A stretch of DNA of 61,266 nt, from the NCBI GenBank assembly GCA_945883145.1, contig CAMCXB010000006.1, positions 1-61,266 of the forward strand, given 5' to 3'. The first letter of the stretch is position 1. The number at the start of each line of letters is the position of its first letter. The notes below the pieces were generated by a model. The model made no database searches. It was not told where the DNA came from and saw only the letters and a list, made by a program, of their open reading frames with translations. The DNA comes from Bordetella parapertussis. GTDB lineage: Bacteria; Pseudomonadota; Gammaproteobacteria; Burkholderiales; Burkholderiaceae_D. Position numbers and translations under genes: made by a program. This document shows positions 16,802-26,370 of the stretch, in pieces.

Positions 16802-16843
16802 TATGCGGGTGTGCCAATTTTTGCGGATGATAAAAATAATGAG

Positions 16844-16858
16844 TGATTCACTGAATCA
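16844..16858. repeat. Short inverted repeat in the bcr/chaperone divergent gap
   Basis: TGATTC and GAATCA flank ACT in the 218-nt gap between two divergent genes. It could be an operator or chance. No T3SS-type promoter box was recognised in this gap. Confidence 0.25.
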
Positions 16859-17019
16859 GCGAATGAAGCATTACATGAGACTAATTAGTCGCCTGAATGA
16901 TTGTAATTTGTATTCCATGCTGGAACAAAAGTGCTGATTAACTTACCTACTCGAAGCGTTGTTCAGAAGTTTCTCTCTCCTGTTTTCTCCCTGTGCTTGC
17001 AGTATCTTTCTAGCAGATT

Positions 17020-17463
17020 ATGAAAAATGAGGATTTTTATCAGCTTTGCGTCGATCTCTCACGAGAATTTGGTGAGAAAGATGTTTTTCATCTGGCAGAG
17101 CATGGTGAAATCCTTTTGCAAGAATGTAGGGTTGGCCTGTATTACAACGAAGAAGTTGATGAAGTCATTAGCTGCTTTATAGATATAGGTTATCTTGAAG
17201 ATACATTAAGGCCAGAAATTTTTGAAACTATATTATCGATTAATCTGGAATTAAGCGGAATTAATAGTGAATCATTAGGATTTGATAGAGACACAGGACA
17301 TTTAGTTCTGCGAGCTGATATAGCTTGTGAGTATGACGCATCGCAGATCGCTGAGTTTTTATCGGATTATGTAGATTTTTCAAAAGAACTACAGAATTTA
17401 ATTGCATCGCAATCTCATGGCGATGATGGATTATCAGAATTTTTTTTAGGTAAAGCAGCTTGA
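17020..17463 (+). CDS. CesT-like type III secretion chaperone
   Basis: A 147-residue acidic protein with the pattern of class I T3SS chaperones (Tir chaperone/CesT family). These are small dimers that hold effectors or translocators unfolded for secretion. An N-terminal helix (MKNEDFYQLCVDLSREFGEK) is followed by an alternating-strand region (AEHGEILLQECRVGLYYNEE) and LEDTLRPEIFETILSINLEL. The characteristic SGINSESLGFDRDTGHLVLR comes next, then an acidic C-terminal helix. Length is normal. The next gene starts 18 nt after the stop. No other secretion gene is in the window, so this is an orphan locus here. Family call by pattern only. Confidence 0.8.
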   Translation: MKNEDFYQLCVDLSREFGEKDVFHLAEHGEILLQECRVGLYYNEEVDEVISCFIDIGYLEDTLRPEIFETILSINLELSGINSESLGFDRDTGHLVLRADIACEYDASQIAEFLSDYVDFSKELQNLIASQSHGDDGLSEFFLGKAA

Positions 17464-17481
17464 CTGATTGAAAAGACTATT

Positions 17482-17805
17482 ATGCGATTATCCCAAACAC
17501 AACCAAGCAATTCAGTATCTCAAACACACAGCGAAGAGCGAGTCAGTGCACAAACTACTGAAACGACCAAAGCTGCAAAATCAGCCGTAAAAGCTGATGC
17601 AATTAAAAACACTTCTTTACGATCTGCTGAATTAGAACGCACTATCCATAAAATTTCATCGAGAATCAAACCGACGTCCTCTTCACAAATCTTATCAACA
17701 CATGCGCAATCGATTTCAGGTGCGCAATTGAAAGTAGGCGCAGAAGCGAGACCTTATCTGAGATTATTTCTAGCGGGTGTAGAGCCAGATAAGAACCACA
17801 AATAA
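17482..17805 (+). CDS. Ser/Thr/Gln-rich hypothetical protein, possible T3SS substrate
   Basis: A 107-residue protein of unknown function. The first 30 residues (MRLSQTQPSNSVSQTHSEER and on) are rich in Ser, Thr and Gln and poor in acidic bulk, like many T3SS secretion signals. The rest is mixed and ends in GVEPDKNHK. It follows the CesT-like gene by 18 nt on the same strand, the usual chaperone-substrate order. No motif was recognised. It could equally be an unrelated small protein or a fragment. Confidence 0.55.
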   Translation: MRLSQTQPSNSVSQTHSEERVSAQTTETTKAAKSAVKADAIKNTSLRSAELERTIHKISSRIKPTSSSQILSTHAQSISGAQLKVGAEARPYLRLFLAGVEPDKNHK

Positions 17806-17816
17806 ATTAATATTTT

Positions 17817-19064
17817 TTAATGCGGCTTCTCTTGGTCCTGATTATCAGAAGTCGTAGCATCTGCCGCATTCATCGTTTGGCGCCGATTCGATCCCGCCAC
17901 CATTTCAAATCGAAATAATCGACATTCAATCGCACCATTAAAGAATGGTGTCTTACGCGATTCTTTTAAGCGCAGTAAACGCGGTAGCGTTAAATCTGCA
18001 GTAAATAATAAAACCTGCCAACCAGCAAAGCGGCTTTTTAAAGTGCTACCAAATGCACTAAAAAATCCTACCGCAAGTTCATCAGTAGGCAAACTACTAT
18101 CACCACGCACACCTATCCGTTCTCCATAAGGAGGGTTAGTTAGTAGCACTCCAGGGATACCAGAAGGAGGCTTCACTTCTTGTGCTTCAATTTGTTTGAG
18201 TGGAACATCAAACTCTATACCTGCTTGCTGAAGATTATGTCGGGTCATAGTAACCATATCGCCCGAGATATCGCTACCGAAAATAGTGGGATTGCGTGGC
18301 AATGGATTGCGAGAGACTGCTGCTTTAATCGCAGTCCATTCATTAGCAGGAAATGTTAAAAATTTTTCAAACGCAAAAGATCGATTCATACCAGCAGGCA
18401 TACCCGCTAGCATTTGTGCAGCTTCTATTAAGATGGTGCCGGATCCACACATGGGGTCGAGTAAGACAGTGCCAGGACGCCAACCTGCTACACGCAGTAA
18501 ACCTGCCGCAAGGTTTTCACGCAAAGGTGCATCACCTGTTTCTAAGCGCCAGCCACGTTTAAATAAAGCTTCACCAGAAGTGTCGAGATAAATCGTGAAG
18601 TGTCGTGCATCTAGAAATCCTACGATGCGCATATCAGGATTTTTTGTATCAACCGAAGGTCGTTTATCAAAGCGCTCACGAAAACGATCACATACAGCAT
18701 CTTTAATTTTTAGCGTAGTAAATTCTAGGCTTTTGAGTGGTGACTTAATAGCAGTGACATCGACACGGATAGTGTGCTCTACATCAAACCATTCTTCCCA
18801 AGCTTGGGCGAGCGTTAAATCATAAATATGATTTTCGTTTTGATAGGAAGATTGCGCCAAGCGCAGCAAAATACGTGAGGCGATACGCGAATGTAAATTC
18901 AATCGCATGGCATCTGCAAAGGTGCCTGAGCAATGTACGCCACCCGGTACTTGATTATGTATTTTTAAGCTGGGATGGAGAGCTGCGATTTCATTCAACT
19001 CTTCAGCGAGTGCTGCCTCTAAGCCGCGAGGACAAGGACAAAAATAAGAATACGAGGGTTTCAT
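17817..19064 (-). CDS. rlmL: THUMP-domain 23S rRNA guanine-N2 methyltransferase (RlmL-type)
   Basis: SAM-dependent methyltransferase equal to the N-terminal RlmL half of E. coli RlmKL, which makes m2G2445 in 23S rRNA. From M at 19064 it has 415 residues. The THUMP region covers about 1-160. The Rossmann methyltransferase domain follows, with LLDPMCGSGTILIEAA (motif I) and LLTNPPYGERIGVR (NPPY catalytic motif). The frame also reaches an ATG at 19124, but the extra 20 residues do not fit the family start MKPSYSYF. The RlmK half is absent, as in many betaproteobacteria. Confidence 0.88.
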   Translation of the reverse strand: MKPSYSYFCPCPRGLEAALAEELNEIAALHPSLKIHNQVPGGVHCSGTFADAMRLNLHSRIASRILLRLAQSSYQNENHIYDLTLAQAWEEWFDVEHTIRVDVTAIKSPLKSLEFTTLKIKDAVCDRFRERFDKRPSVDTKNPDMRIVGFLDARHFTIYLDTSGEALFKRGWRLETGDAPLRENLAAGLLRVAGWRPGTVLLDPMCGSGTILIEAAQMLAGMPAGMNRSFAFEKFLTFPANEWTAIKAAVSRNPLPRNPTIFGSDISGDMVTMTRHNLQQAGIEFDVPLKQIEAQEVKPPSGIPGVLLTNPPYGERIGVRGDSSLPTDELAVGFFSAFGSTLKSRFAGWQVLLFTADLTLPRLLRLKESRKTPFFNGAIECRLFRFEMVAGSNRRQTMNAADATTSDNQDQEKPH

Positions 19065-19143
19065 GACGGGGAACCTTTTATCCGTTAATAACGATGTGGC
19101 ACTACTACCAGCAGTAGTACCCAAACAATGCGTGCAAAAAAAT

Positions 19144-19746
19144 TTATGAGTTTAGTGCGCGTTCTACAAAATCTAAGCGGTCTTGCCCCCAGAAGTCTTC
19201 GCCATCAATACGATACCAAGGTACACCAAAAACCTGTGCTGCAATAGCTGCCTCGGTGTTTTCATTGAAAGCTGCTAATACAGCCTCTGAGGCTATAGCA
19301 GCGACTAGTTTTGTGCCATCTAATTGCATTGCGTTTGCAATAGATTCTAAAATCTGTGGATCAGTAATATTTTTTTCTTCAGCCCATACTGCTCTACCTA
19401 ATGCGCCAGCTAACTCCAGTGCTTGTGCTGTTCCATACGTTTGTTGTGCAGCGATGATGAGTTTGGAGCCAGGATCGCCAGAGACTGGAAAAAATGCGGG
19501 ATGCAGTACAAACGGTTTTTTAAGATAACTACTCCAACGTTGCAACTCAATTAATCGATAAGCCTGACGTTGTAGTGGGCGTTGTGCAACTGGCACGCCA
19601 CCAGACAAACTAAAAATCTTCGCTACATCAAAAGGTTTGATGAGAACAGGTGCCTGTGTTTTTTTTATGATGCTAACAAAGCGGTCATGTCCTAGATAAG
19701 CATAAGGGGATTGTGGAGCAAGAAAATATTCTACTGTTTTAGTCAT
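19144..19746 (-). CDS. DsbA-fold 2-hydroxychromene-2-carboxylate isomerase-like protein
   Basis: A 200-residue thioredoxin-fold protein of the HCCA isomerase/kappa-class GST group. The N-terminal FLAPQSPYAYLGHDRF carries the SPY motif at the place of the catalytic Ser. PFDVAKIFSLSGG and VFGVPWYRIDGEDFWGQDRL are also family-like. True HCCA isomerases act in naphthalene and aromatic breakdown; no such pathway is nearby, so the substrate is open. Glutathione binding is inferred. It lies between the RlmL gene and the HemJ-like gene with short gaps. Confidence 0.85.
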   Translation of the reverse strand: MTKTVEYFLAPQSPYAYLGHDRFVSIIKKTQAPVLIKPFDVAKIFSLSGGVPVAQRPLQRQAYRLIELQRWSSYLKKPFVLHPAFFPVSGDPGSKLIIAAQQTYGTAQALELAGALGRAVWAEEKNITDPQILESIANAMQLDGTKLVAAIASEAVLAAFNENTEAAIAAQVFGVPWYRIDGEDFWGQDRLDFVERALNS

Positions 19747-19768
19747 GACGAGTTATTTTTTATGAGAG

Positions 19769-20185
19769 TTAAAACGGCTTCACAACCACTAAAATCACGA
19801 CGATGAACATTCCAATAACGGGCGCTTCATTAAACCATCTATACCAGATATGACTGCGTTGGTTGGTGCCTTGTTCAAATTGTTTGAGCATACGACCGCA
19901 CACATGATGGTAGCCGATTAATAAAACTACCAACGCTAGTTTTAGATTCATCCAGCCGCTTGCCATGCCTATGCCATAAACTAACCACAACCACAGACCT
20001 AATGCTAAAGCCGGCACAGCGAGTATCGTCATAAAGCGGTAGAGCTTTCTTGCCATGAGTAAGAGTCTGGCAGTCGCTATCTCATTGGTCTCCATCGCTA
20101 AATTCACAAAGATGCGCGGCAAATAAAATAAACCGGCAAACCATGAAGCGATAAATACAATATGCAAAGCTTTAATCCACAGCAT
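19769..20185 (-). CDS. HemJ/CopD-like membrane protein (protoporphyrinogen oxidase-like)
   Basis: A 138-residue membrane protein with four or so hydrophobic helices. MLWIKALHIVFIASWFAGLFYLPR and LKLALVVLLIGYHHVCGRML match the HemJ family, which oxidises protoporphyrinogen IX in bacteria lacking HemG/HemY; the conserved His in KALHI is present. Related proteins are often labelled CopD family. A role in haem synthesis fits the hemH gene elsewhere in the window (34208-35314). Gap to proA is 34 nt. Confidence 0.78.
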   Translation of the reverse strand: MLWIKALHIVFIASWFAGLFYLPRIFVNLAMETNEIATARLLLMARKLYRFMTILAVPALALGLWLWLVYGIGMASGWMNLKLALVVLLIGYHHVCGRMLKQFEQGTNQRSHIWYRWFNEAPVIGMFIVVILVVVKPF

Positions 20186-20219
20186 GTTGTTATCCTAATT
20201 ACTGTTACTGAATTTGAAC

Positions 20220-21485
20220 TTAGACTCTCACTTCGCCATGACCTAGCACGACGTATTTCAATGAGGTCAGACCTTCTAAACCAACTGGACCACGCGCATG
20301 TAGCTTGTCATTCGAGATGCCTATCTCAGCACCTAGTCCAAATTCAAAGCCATCGGCAAAACGGGTGGAAGCATTCACCATCACTGAAGCAGAATCGACT
20401 TCACGTAAGAATTGCATAGTACGGCTATAGTCTTCAGTGATGATGCTATCTGTATGTTGCGATGAATAGGTATTTATATGATCGATTGCTTCATCCACAT
20501 TAGCGACTATCTTCACAGCGAGAATGGCATCCAGATATTCTGTGTGCCAGTCTTCTTCTGTTGCGGATTGTAAATGCGGATAGTTAGCCAGAATTTTTTT
20601 AGATTCAGCATCACAGCGCAGCTCGACTTCTTTATCCGCATAGAGTTTTGCGAGCTCAGGTAAAACTTCAGCAGCAACAGCACGTGCGACTAATAAAGTT
20701 TCCATCGTATTGCATGTGCCATAGCGATGGCATTTTGCATTGAATGCAATCGGCAGGGCTTTACTTAAATCTGCTTTGTCATCGATATAAACATGACAAA
20801 TGCCATCTAAGTGTTTAATCATAGGCACGGTAGATTCTTCTATCAGTCGTGCGATCAATCCTTTACCACCACGTGGCACGATGACATCGATGTATTGCGG
20901 CATGGTGATCATTGCACCGACAGCAGCTCTATCCGTGGTTTCGACAATTTGTACTGCATCAGCTGGCAGTCCTGCACCTGCTAAACCTTCTTTAACAAGT
21001 TTTGCGAGTGCTTGATTACAGTGTATGGCTTCTGAGCCGCCACGCAGTATGGTGGCGTTGCCACTCTTAATGCATAGACCTGCTGCATCCACTGTGACAT
21101 TCGGACGTGCTTCATAAATAATACCGATGACACCTAAAGGCACACGCATTTGACCGACTTGTATGCCAGTTGGTCTGAATTTCATATTGCTGATTTCACC
21201 AATAGGATCAGGCAATGCAGCGATTTGCTCTAAACCTTCTGCCATGGTTGCGATTGCTTTGTCGGACAAGGTCAGTCTATCAAGCATAGCTTCTGCTAAG
21301 CCCGCAGCGCGTGCTGCTTGCAAATCTTGTTGATTGGCGGCTGATAGTAAGGCGGCATCGCGTCGTATCGCTTGCGCAATCAGAGCGAGCGCTCTGTTTT
21401 TAGAAGCGGTATCAGCTTTGGCCATAGTGCGAGACGCTTTACGCGCTGCCTGACCAATGTTATTCATGGTGGTCTGGATATCCAT
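20220..21485 (-). CDS. proA: Gamma-glutamyl phosphate reductase ProA
   Basis: A 421-residue aldehyde-dehydrogenase-superfamily enzyme of proline synthesis, reducing glutamyl-5-phosphate with NADPH to the semialdehyde. Recognised segments: PLGVIGIIYEARPNVTVDAA, LCIKSGNATILRGGSEAI, the catalytic Cys region RYGTCNTMETLLV and MVNASTRFADGFEFGLGAEIGISN. Normal length. It lies downstream of holA by 55 nt in the leuS-lptE-holA-proA order common to betaproteobacteria. proB is not in the window. Confidence 0.97.
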   Translation of the reverse strand: MDIQTTMNNIGQAARKASRTMAKADTASKNRALALIAQAIRRDAALLSAANQQDLQAARAAGLAEAMLDRLTLSDKAIATMAEGLEQIAALPDPIGEISNMKFRPTGIQVGQMRVPLGVIGIIYEARPNVTVDAAGLCIKSGNATILRGGSEAIHCNQALAKLVKEGLAGAGLPADAVQIVETTDRAAVGAMITMPQYIDVIVPRGGKGLIARLIEESTVPMIKHLDGICHVYIDDKADLSKALPIAFNAKCHRYGTCNTMETLLVARAVAAEVLPELAKLYADKEVELRCDAESKKILANYPHLQSATEEDWHTEYLDAILAVKIVANVDEAIDHINTYSSQHTDSIITEDYSRTMQFLREVDSASVMVNASTRFADGFEFGLGAEIGISNDKLHARGPVGLEGLTSLKYVVLGHGEVRV

Positions 21486-21540
21486 ATCTTTTCTCTTTCA
21501 ACTTACTTGTATCAGTGCTGCTGTTTCAAGCAGGCAGTGT

Positions 21541-22572
21541 TTAACGCTGTGCTATTTGTAAACCTAATTGTAGTAATGCATCCCATGCATCACCAGCAAA
21601 ACGTTTTGCTCTTAAGCCTTTAATCATGCGATCGATTTGACCTGCATCGGCTAAAGCATTTTGTAAAATGCGTGTAGATAAACGTGCTAGCGCGGGGCCG
21701 ACTAAGCGTTCGCGCGGACCCCAGATACGATATTCTTTTAATAGCATAGCAAGCGGACGACCTTCGTCAGTACCCAGCTTTAATTTCAATAGTATGCGCA
21801 CTTCTTCTGCCATAGCCCATAAAATTAAAGGCAGAGCTTCGCCTTCACCTTTGAGTCCATTCAGCATACGTGTGAGGCGCGCTACATCACCCGCTAACAT
21901 CGCTTCTGATAATTTAAAGACATCATAGCGTGCGACATTTAAAACCGCATCTTGAATTTGTTCAGCGCTAAGACGTCCTTCGGGATAGAGTAGTCCTAGT
22001 TTACGAATTTCTTGATGGGCTGCTAATAAGTTACCTTCTACGCGCTCCACCATAAAATCTAATGCAATTTTTTCTGCACTTTGTCCTTGTGCGGTAAGTC
22101 GCTGACCTATCCAGTTTGCTAACTGTGCGCGCTCAACTAAGGGTATGTCGATAAAGACTGCAGCTTGTTGTAAGGCCGTTGCCCATACACTTTTTTGCGT
22201 CGCCCAATCTAATTTTGGCAGCGAAATTAAAGTCAGTGTGTCTTGTGCTGCAGGATTGCCAGCAGAGAGTACTGCAAATTGTTGTAGTGCTTGTCCACCT
22301 TCTTTGCCAGGTTTGCCGGTAGGTAGTCGTAATTCTATGAGTTTACGATCACCAAACAAAGACATAGATTGACTGACAGCTAATAAGCTACTCCAATCAA
22401 AATAACGATCGACGACTAATACTTCACGCTCCGTAAAACCTTGTGAACGAGCCTGCGCACGAATTTTATCTGCAGCTTCTAATGCTAATAAATGTTCATC
22501 ACTTGTAATCACATATAAAGGCGCAAGTGATTTTGCAAGATGAGCTTCTAGAGCTTCAGCGCGCAATTGCAT
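21541..22572 (-). CDS. holA: DNA polymerase III subunit delta HolA
   Basis: A 343-residue clamp-loader subunit that opens the beta sliding clamp. N-terminal PLYVITSDEHLLALEAADKI, FTEREVLVVDRYFDWSSLL, SLFGDRKLIELRLPTGKPG and ERVEGNLLAAHQEIRKLGLL are family landmarks of delta. Length is right. The gene starts 4 nt after lptE stops. Confidence 0.96.
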   Translation of the reverse strand: MQLRAEALEAHLAKSLAPLYVITSDEHLLALEAADKIRAQARSQGFTEREVLVVDRYFDWSSLLAVSQSMSLFGDRKLIELRLPTGKPGKEGGQALQQFAVLSAGNPAAQDTLTLISLPKLDWATQKSVWATALQQAAVFIDIPLVERAQLANWIGQRLTAQGQSAEKIALDFMVERVEGNLLAAHQEIRKLGLLYPEGRLSAEQIQDAVLNVARYDVFKLSEAMLAGDVARLTRMLNGLKGEGEALPLILWAMAEEVRILLKLKLGTDEGRPLAMLLKEYRIWGPRERLVGPALARLSTRILQNALADAGQIDRMIKGLRAKRFAGDAWDALLQLGLQIAQR

Positions 22573-22576
22573 GAAT

Positions 22577-23083
22577 TTATTTTTCTGAGCTAATGCGAGT
22601 TAAGCGACGAAGAATTTGACTCACTGCATCGCCACGTAAATCAGCAAAAATCATTCTCTCCTCTGTTTCTTTGGCGAGGGCTTGTGATTCACTGAAGGCC
22701 ATAGAACTTTGCAATGCTAATTCAGTAGTCGGGACTAATATTTTTCCTGCACTATCTTTAGCATTAAAATTTAATCGATACAGCAAACTAAATTCACGCA
22801 CCTGACCTTGTGAATTTAAGGTTAGCACTTTCTTTTCTTCGACAGCACTTGAGATAAATAAGCTGACATCAGCAGCTTTAGGATCGGTGACTAGCGTTAA
22901 TCCATCTTGTGTCTTAAGTGCTGCACGCAATTCACGTTCTAGTGGTGTTCGTGCTGGCGCATCGAGATACAGAGATTGAAAAGACAGTTTGGAATCTGCG
23001 CGTGTGCCGCGCAATTGGAATCCACATGCTGCTAAAGAGGTAAGCAGCAATAAAGATACGAGGGCGCGACGACGTGTATTCAT
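22577..23083 (-). CDS. lptE: LPS-assembly lipoprotein LptE
   Basis: A 168-residue outer-membrane lipoprotein that plugs LptD and assists lipopolysaccharide insertion. The signal peptide ends in a lipobox (LLTSLAACGFQLRG, Cys20), and CGFQLRG is the usual start of the mature protein. The rest is the typical loosely conserved LptE sequence. It lies 9 nt after leuS, in the standard order. Confidence 0.93.
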   Translation of the reverse strand: MNTRRRALVSLLLLTSLAACGFQLRGTRADSKLSFQSLYLDAPARTPLERELRAALKTQDGLTLVTDPKAADVSLFISSAVEEKKVLTLNSQGQVREFSLLYRLNFNAKDSAGKILVPTTELALQSSMAFSESQALAKETEERMIFADLRGDAVSQILRRLTRISSEK

Positions 23084-23092
23084 GACTAAACC

Positions 23093-25744
23093 TTATGCAA
23101 CGATATTAACTAATTTGCCGGGTACGATTATGATTTTTTTCGGTGTGTCGGTAACGAATTTTTTGACATGTTCATTCGCTAACGCTAAGGCTTCTATGGT
23201 GGCTTTATCTGCATCTTTGGCCACGATGATGCTGCCTCTGAGTTTGCCATTGACTTGAATCATGAGTTCAACCTCAGATTGTTCGAGTGCGCTGGCATCC
23301 ACGCTAGGCCAAGGTGCATCCAAGATATCACCTAACTCTTTAGCAAAACCTAATGCTTCCCAAATTGCATGCGTGATATGCGGTGCGACGGGATACAGTA
23401 CACGCAGGAAAATAGAGAGGCATTCACGCAGTGCAGATTTTTCTGCAGGCGTGTTTTCAAGTTTTGCTGCTTCTAAGAGATTGAGCATTTTCATACAAGC
23501 AGACACAACGGTGTTGTATTGCACGCGTTTGTAATCATGATCTGCTTGCTGCAATATTTTATGAATATCGCGACGCAGATTACTTGCCTGTGCAGATAAG
23601 TTGCCACTCGCTTTAGCAGAAGTCACATCTTGTATGAAAGCTGATTGTGCATGCGCATAGGTCCATACACGACGTAAGAAGCGATGTGCACCTTCTACGC
23701 CAGAACCTGACCATTCCAATGTTTGTTCTGGTGGTGAAGCAAACATGGTAAATAAGCGTGCTGTGTCAGCGCCGTATTGATCAATCTGCGCTTGCGGGTC
23801 TATGCCATTGTTTTTTGACTTAGACATTTTTTCTGTACCGCCTATGGATACAGCTTGTCCATCACTATTCAGCGTTGCTGAAACAGGTCGACCTTTATCA
23901 TCGACATGCAATGAAACATCATCTGGATTAAACCATGTTTTTTTGCCTGAGCTATCTTCACGAAAATAAGTTTCGTTGAGCACCATGCCTTGTGTGAGTA
24001 AATTCACAAAGGGCTCATCGAATTTAATTAAACCAAAATCACGCATCACCTTAGTCCAGAAGCGTGCATAGAGTAAATGCAAAACAGCATGTTCAATGCC
24101 GCCTATGTATTGATCCATAGGCATCCAGTAATCATTACGTTGATCCACCATGGCTGTATTACTGCCAGGTGAACAGTAACGCATGTAATACCAAGATGAA
24201 TCTACAAAGGTATCCATGGTGTCTGTTTCACGGCGTGCTGGTTTGCCGCAAGTTGGACAATCAACTGTCAGAAACGCAGTGTGTTTGTTGAGTGGATTAC
24301 CACTGCCATCAGGCACGCAGTCTTCAGGTAAAACAACTGGCAAATCTTTTTCTGGTACAGGTACATCACCACAGCTTGCGCAGTGAATAATAGGAATCGG
24401 TGTACCCCAATAACGCTGACGTGAGATACCCCAGTCACGCAGACGATAGGTAATTTTTTTCTCGCCCAATGTTTGTGCAGCTAAATCAGTGGCAACTGCA
24501 TCGACTGCTTGTTGGTAATGCAGGCCATTATATTTTTCTGAGTTGATGCATACACCATGCTCTTTGTCGGCATACCATTCTTTCCATGCATCGGTGCTAA
24601 ATGTTTTGTTTTCAACTTGAATCACAGGTTGAATAGCTAAAGAATATTTTTTTGCAAAAGCAAAATCACGTTCATCATGTGCTGGTACGCCCATCACAGC
24701 GCCGTCACCATAGGTGATCAATACATAATTTCCTACCCAAACTTCAATTTCTTTGCCTGTCAGTGGATGTGTGACAAATAAACCAGTAGGCATGCCTTTC
24801 TTTTCCATCGTCGCCATATCAGCTTCGATCACGCTACCTTGTTTGCATTCAGCGATGAAAGCAGCCAGTGCTGGATTATTTTGTGCAGCATGACTTGCTA
24901 ATGCATGTTCTGGTGCGACAGCACAGAACGTCACCCCCATGATGGTGTCAGCACGCGTGGTGAATACCCACAGCTTGCCTTCATTAATGAGTTGATTGTG
25001 GCTATCGTGAATTTTATGTGGAAAAGCAAAACGCACACCGGTAGATTTACCTATCCAGTTCGATTGCATAATACGAACACGCTCTGGCCAGCCTGGTAAT
25101 TTATTTTCTACATGGTCGATTAATTCTTCAGCATAGTCGGTGATGCGCGCGTAATACATAGGTATTTCGCGCTTTTCAATTAAGGCACCTGAACGCCAAC
25201 CGCGGCCATCGATGACTTGTTCATTTGCGAGCACGGTTTGATCGATAGGATCCCAATTCACTGTGCCGGTTTTTTTATAAATGATGCCGCGTTCCAGCAT
25301 CTTTAAAAACATCCACTGATTCCATTTGTAATACTCAGGACGGCAAGCAGTCATTTCGCGTGACCAGTCTATAGCTAAGCCCATAGACTGCATCTGTTTT
25401 TTCATGGTCTCGATATTCGAGTAAGTCCATTGCGCAGGTGGTACACCATTTGCCATAGCGGCATTCTCAGCCGGCATACCAAAAGCATCCCAACCCATAG
25501 GCATTAAGACGTTATAACCATTCATACGCAGATGGCGTGCCATCACATCATTAATGGTGTAGTTACGTACATGTCCCATATGTAGTTTGCCCGATGGGTA
25601 AGGCAACATGGAGCACGCATAGAATTTTTTCTTCTCGCGCCCTTGTGCATCTTTTGCACCTTCAACGACGGTATAGGCGTCAATTGCGCGCCAGTATGCT
25701 TGTGCCTGTTGTTCGACTTCAGTCGGGCTGTATTTTTCTTGCAT
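23093..25744 (-). CDS. leuS: Leucyl-tRNA synthetase LeuS
   Basis: An 883-residue class Ia aminoacyl-tRNA synthetase. HIGH-type motif in PSGKLHMGHVRNYTINDVM, the KMSKS motif in GTEKMSKSKNNGIDP, an editing domain (about 230-430) and a Cys4 zinc element (CASCGD and CPTCGK). Length and order match bacterial LeuRS. No unusual feature. It probably heads the leuS-lptE-holA transcript. Confidence 0.99.
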   Translation of the reverse strand: MQEKYSPTEVEQQAQAYWRAIDAYTVVEGAKDAQGREKKKFYACSMLPYPSGKLHMGHVRNYTINDVMARHLRMNGYNVLMPMGWDAFGMPAENAAMANGVPPAQWTYSNIETMKKQMQSMGLAIDWSREMTACRPEYYKWNQWMFLKMLERGIIYKKTGTVNWDPIDQTVLANEQVIDGRGWRSGALIEKREIPMYYARITDYAEELIDHVENKLPGWPERVRIMQSNWIGKSTGVRFAFPHKIHDSHNQLINEGKLWVFTTRADTIMGVTFCAVAPEHALASHAAQNNPALAAFIAECKQGSVIEADMATMEKKGMPTGLFVTHPLTGKEIEVWVGNYVLITYGDGAVMGVPAHDERDFAFAKKYSLAIQPVIQVENKTFSTDAWKEWYADKEHGVCINSEKYNGLHYQQAVDAVATDLAAQTLGEKKITYRLRDWGISRQRYWGTPIPIIHCASCGDVPVPEKDLPVVLPEDCVPDGSGNPLNKHTAFLTVDCPTCGKPARRETDTMDTFVDSSWYYMRYCSPGSNTAMVDQRNDYWMPMDQYIGGIEHAVLHLLYARFWTKVMRDFGLIKFDEPFVNLLTQGMVLNETYFREDSSGKKTWFNPDDVSLHVDDKGRPVSATLNSDGQAVSIGGTEKMSKSKNNGIDPQAQIDQYGADTARLFTMFASPPEQTLEWSGSGVEGAHRFLRRVWTYAHAQSAFIQDVTSAKASGNLSAQASNLRRDIHKILQQADHDYKRVQYNTVVSACMKMLNLLEAAKLENTPAEKSALRECLSIFLRVLYPVAPHITHAIWEALGFAKELGDILDAPWPSVDASALEQSEVELMIQVNGKLRGSIIVAKDADKATIEALALANEHVKKFVTDTPKKIIIVPGKLVNIVA

Positions 25745-25838
25745 GAGAGGTGGAGCGCAGAGTAAGGATAGAACCCCCGATTATACCGGCTTGGCACTCT
25801 GAAATGGCTGGTTCTGATGGACTTGTGAGGCAAGAGTG

Positions 25839-25859
25839 CGTGCTTATTTACTAAGCACG
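25839..25859. repeat. Perfect inverted repeat upstream of leuS
   Basis: CGTGCTTA (25839-25846) and TAAGCACG (25852-25859) flank TTTAC between exbD and leuS. A hairpin is possible on either strand, but no T run follows on either side. It may be a factor-dependent terminator for the exbD transcript or an operator for leuS. Confidence 0.4.
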
Positions 25860-25940
25860 GTAGGGATGGCAATAAGGTGATGTAAGACGATTAGCCTAGT
25901 TTGCAAACAAGCGCAGAGTTAGACGGCAGATTCTGTCTAA

Positions 25941-26354
25941 TTAATTTGGTTTAGTGACGAAAGCTATTTTCGAAATGCCATTATTTTGCGCACCTGCCAT
26001 AACTTTAGCGATGACTTCATAGCGAGTCGATTTATCAGCACGCAAATGCAGTTCAGGTGTGGGTGTTTTTTGCGCTGCGATCACAAAACGATTGTTTAAC
26101 TCTTGATCGTTTATTTCAGCATTATTCCAAAACAGCTTGCCCTCAGCATTAATAGAAAGCGTAATGGTCTCTGGTTTTTCTGGCGCAGCAGTGGATTGCG
26201 CATTTGGTAAATCCAACTTCACTGCATGCGTGAAGAGAGGTGCAGTGATGATGAAAATGACGAGTAACACCAACATCACATCCACCATAGGAGTGACATT
26301 GATTTCAGCCATAGGAGCCTGATTATTATTTTCGTTGAATCCGCCGAATGCCAT
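25941..26354 (-). CDS. exbD: ExbD/TolR-family biopolymer transport protein
   Basis: A 137-residue protein with one N-terminal membrane helix and a periplasmic domain. It works with ExbB to turn proton-motive force into TonB motion. MAEINVTPMVDVMLVLLVIFIIT holds the conserved membrane Asp. The set of tonB, exbB and exbD in this order, with no pal or tolB, favours ExbD over TolR. A 16-nt gap follows exbB. Confidence 0.9.
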   Translation of the reverse strand: MAFGGFNENNNQAPMAEINVTPMVDVMLVLLVIFIITAPLFTHAVKLDLPNAQSTAAPEKPETITLSINAEGKLFWNNAEINDQELNNRFVIAAQKTPTPELHLRADKSTRYEVIAKVMAGAQNNGISKIAFVTKPN

Positions 26355-26370
26355 GATGAGTTTCCAATAA

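Noticed and set aside
17817..19064. Truncated RlmKL fusion
   Set aside because: A stand-alone RlmL half is normal in many betaproteobacteria, and the THUMP and methyltransferase parts are complete.
25839..25859. Intrinsic terminator for leuS or exbD
   Set aside because: The stem is perfect but no U run follows on either strand, so it is listed only as an inverted repeat.
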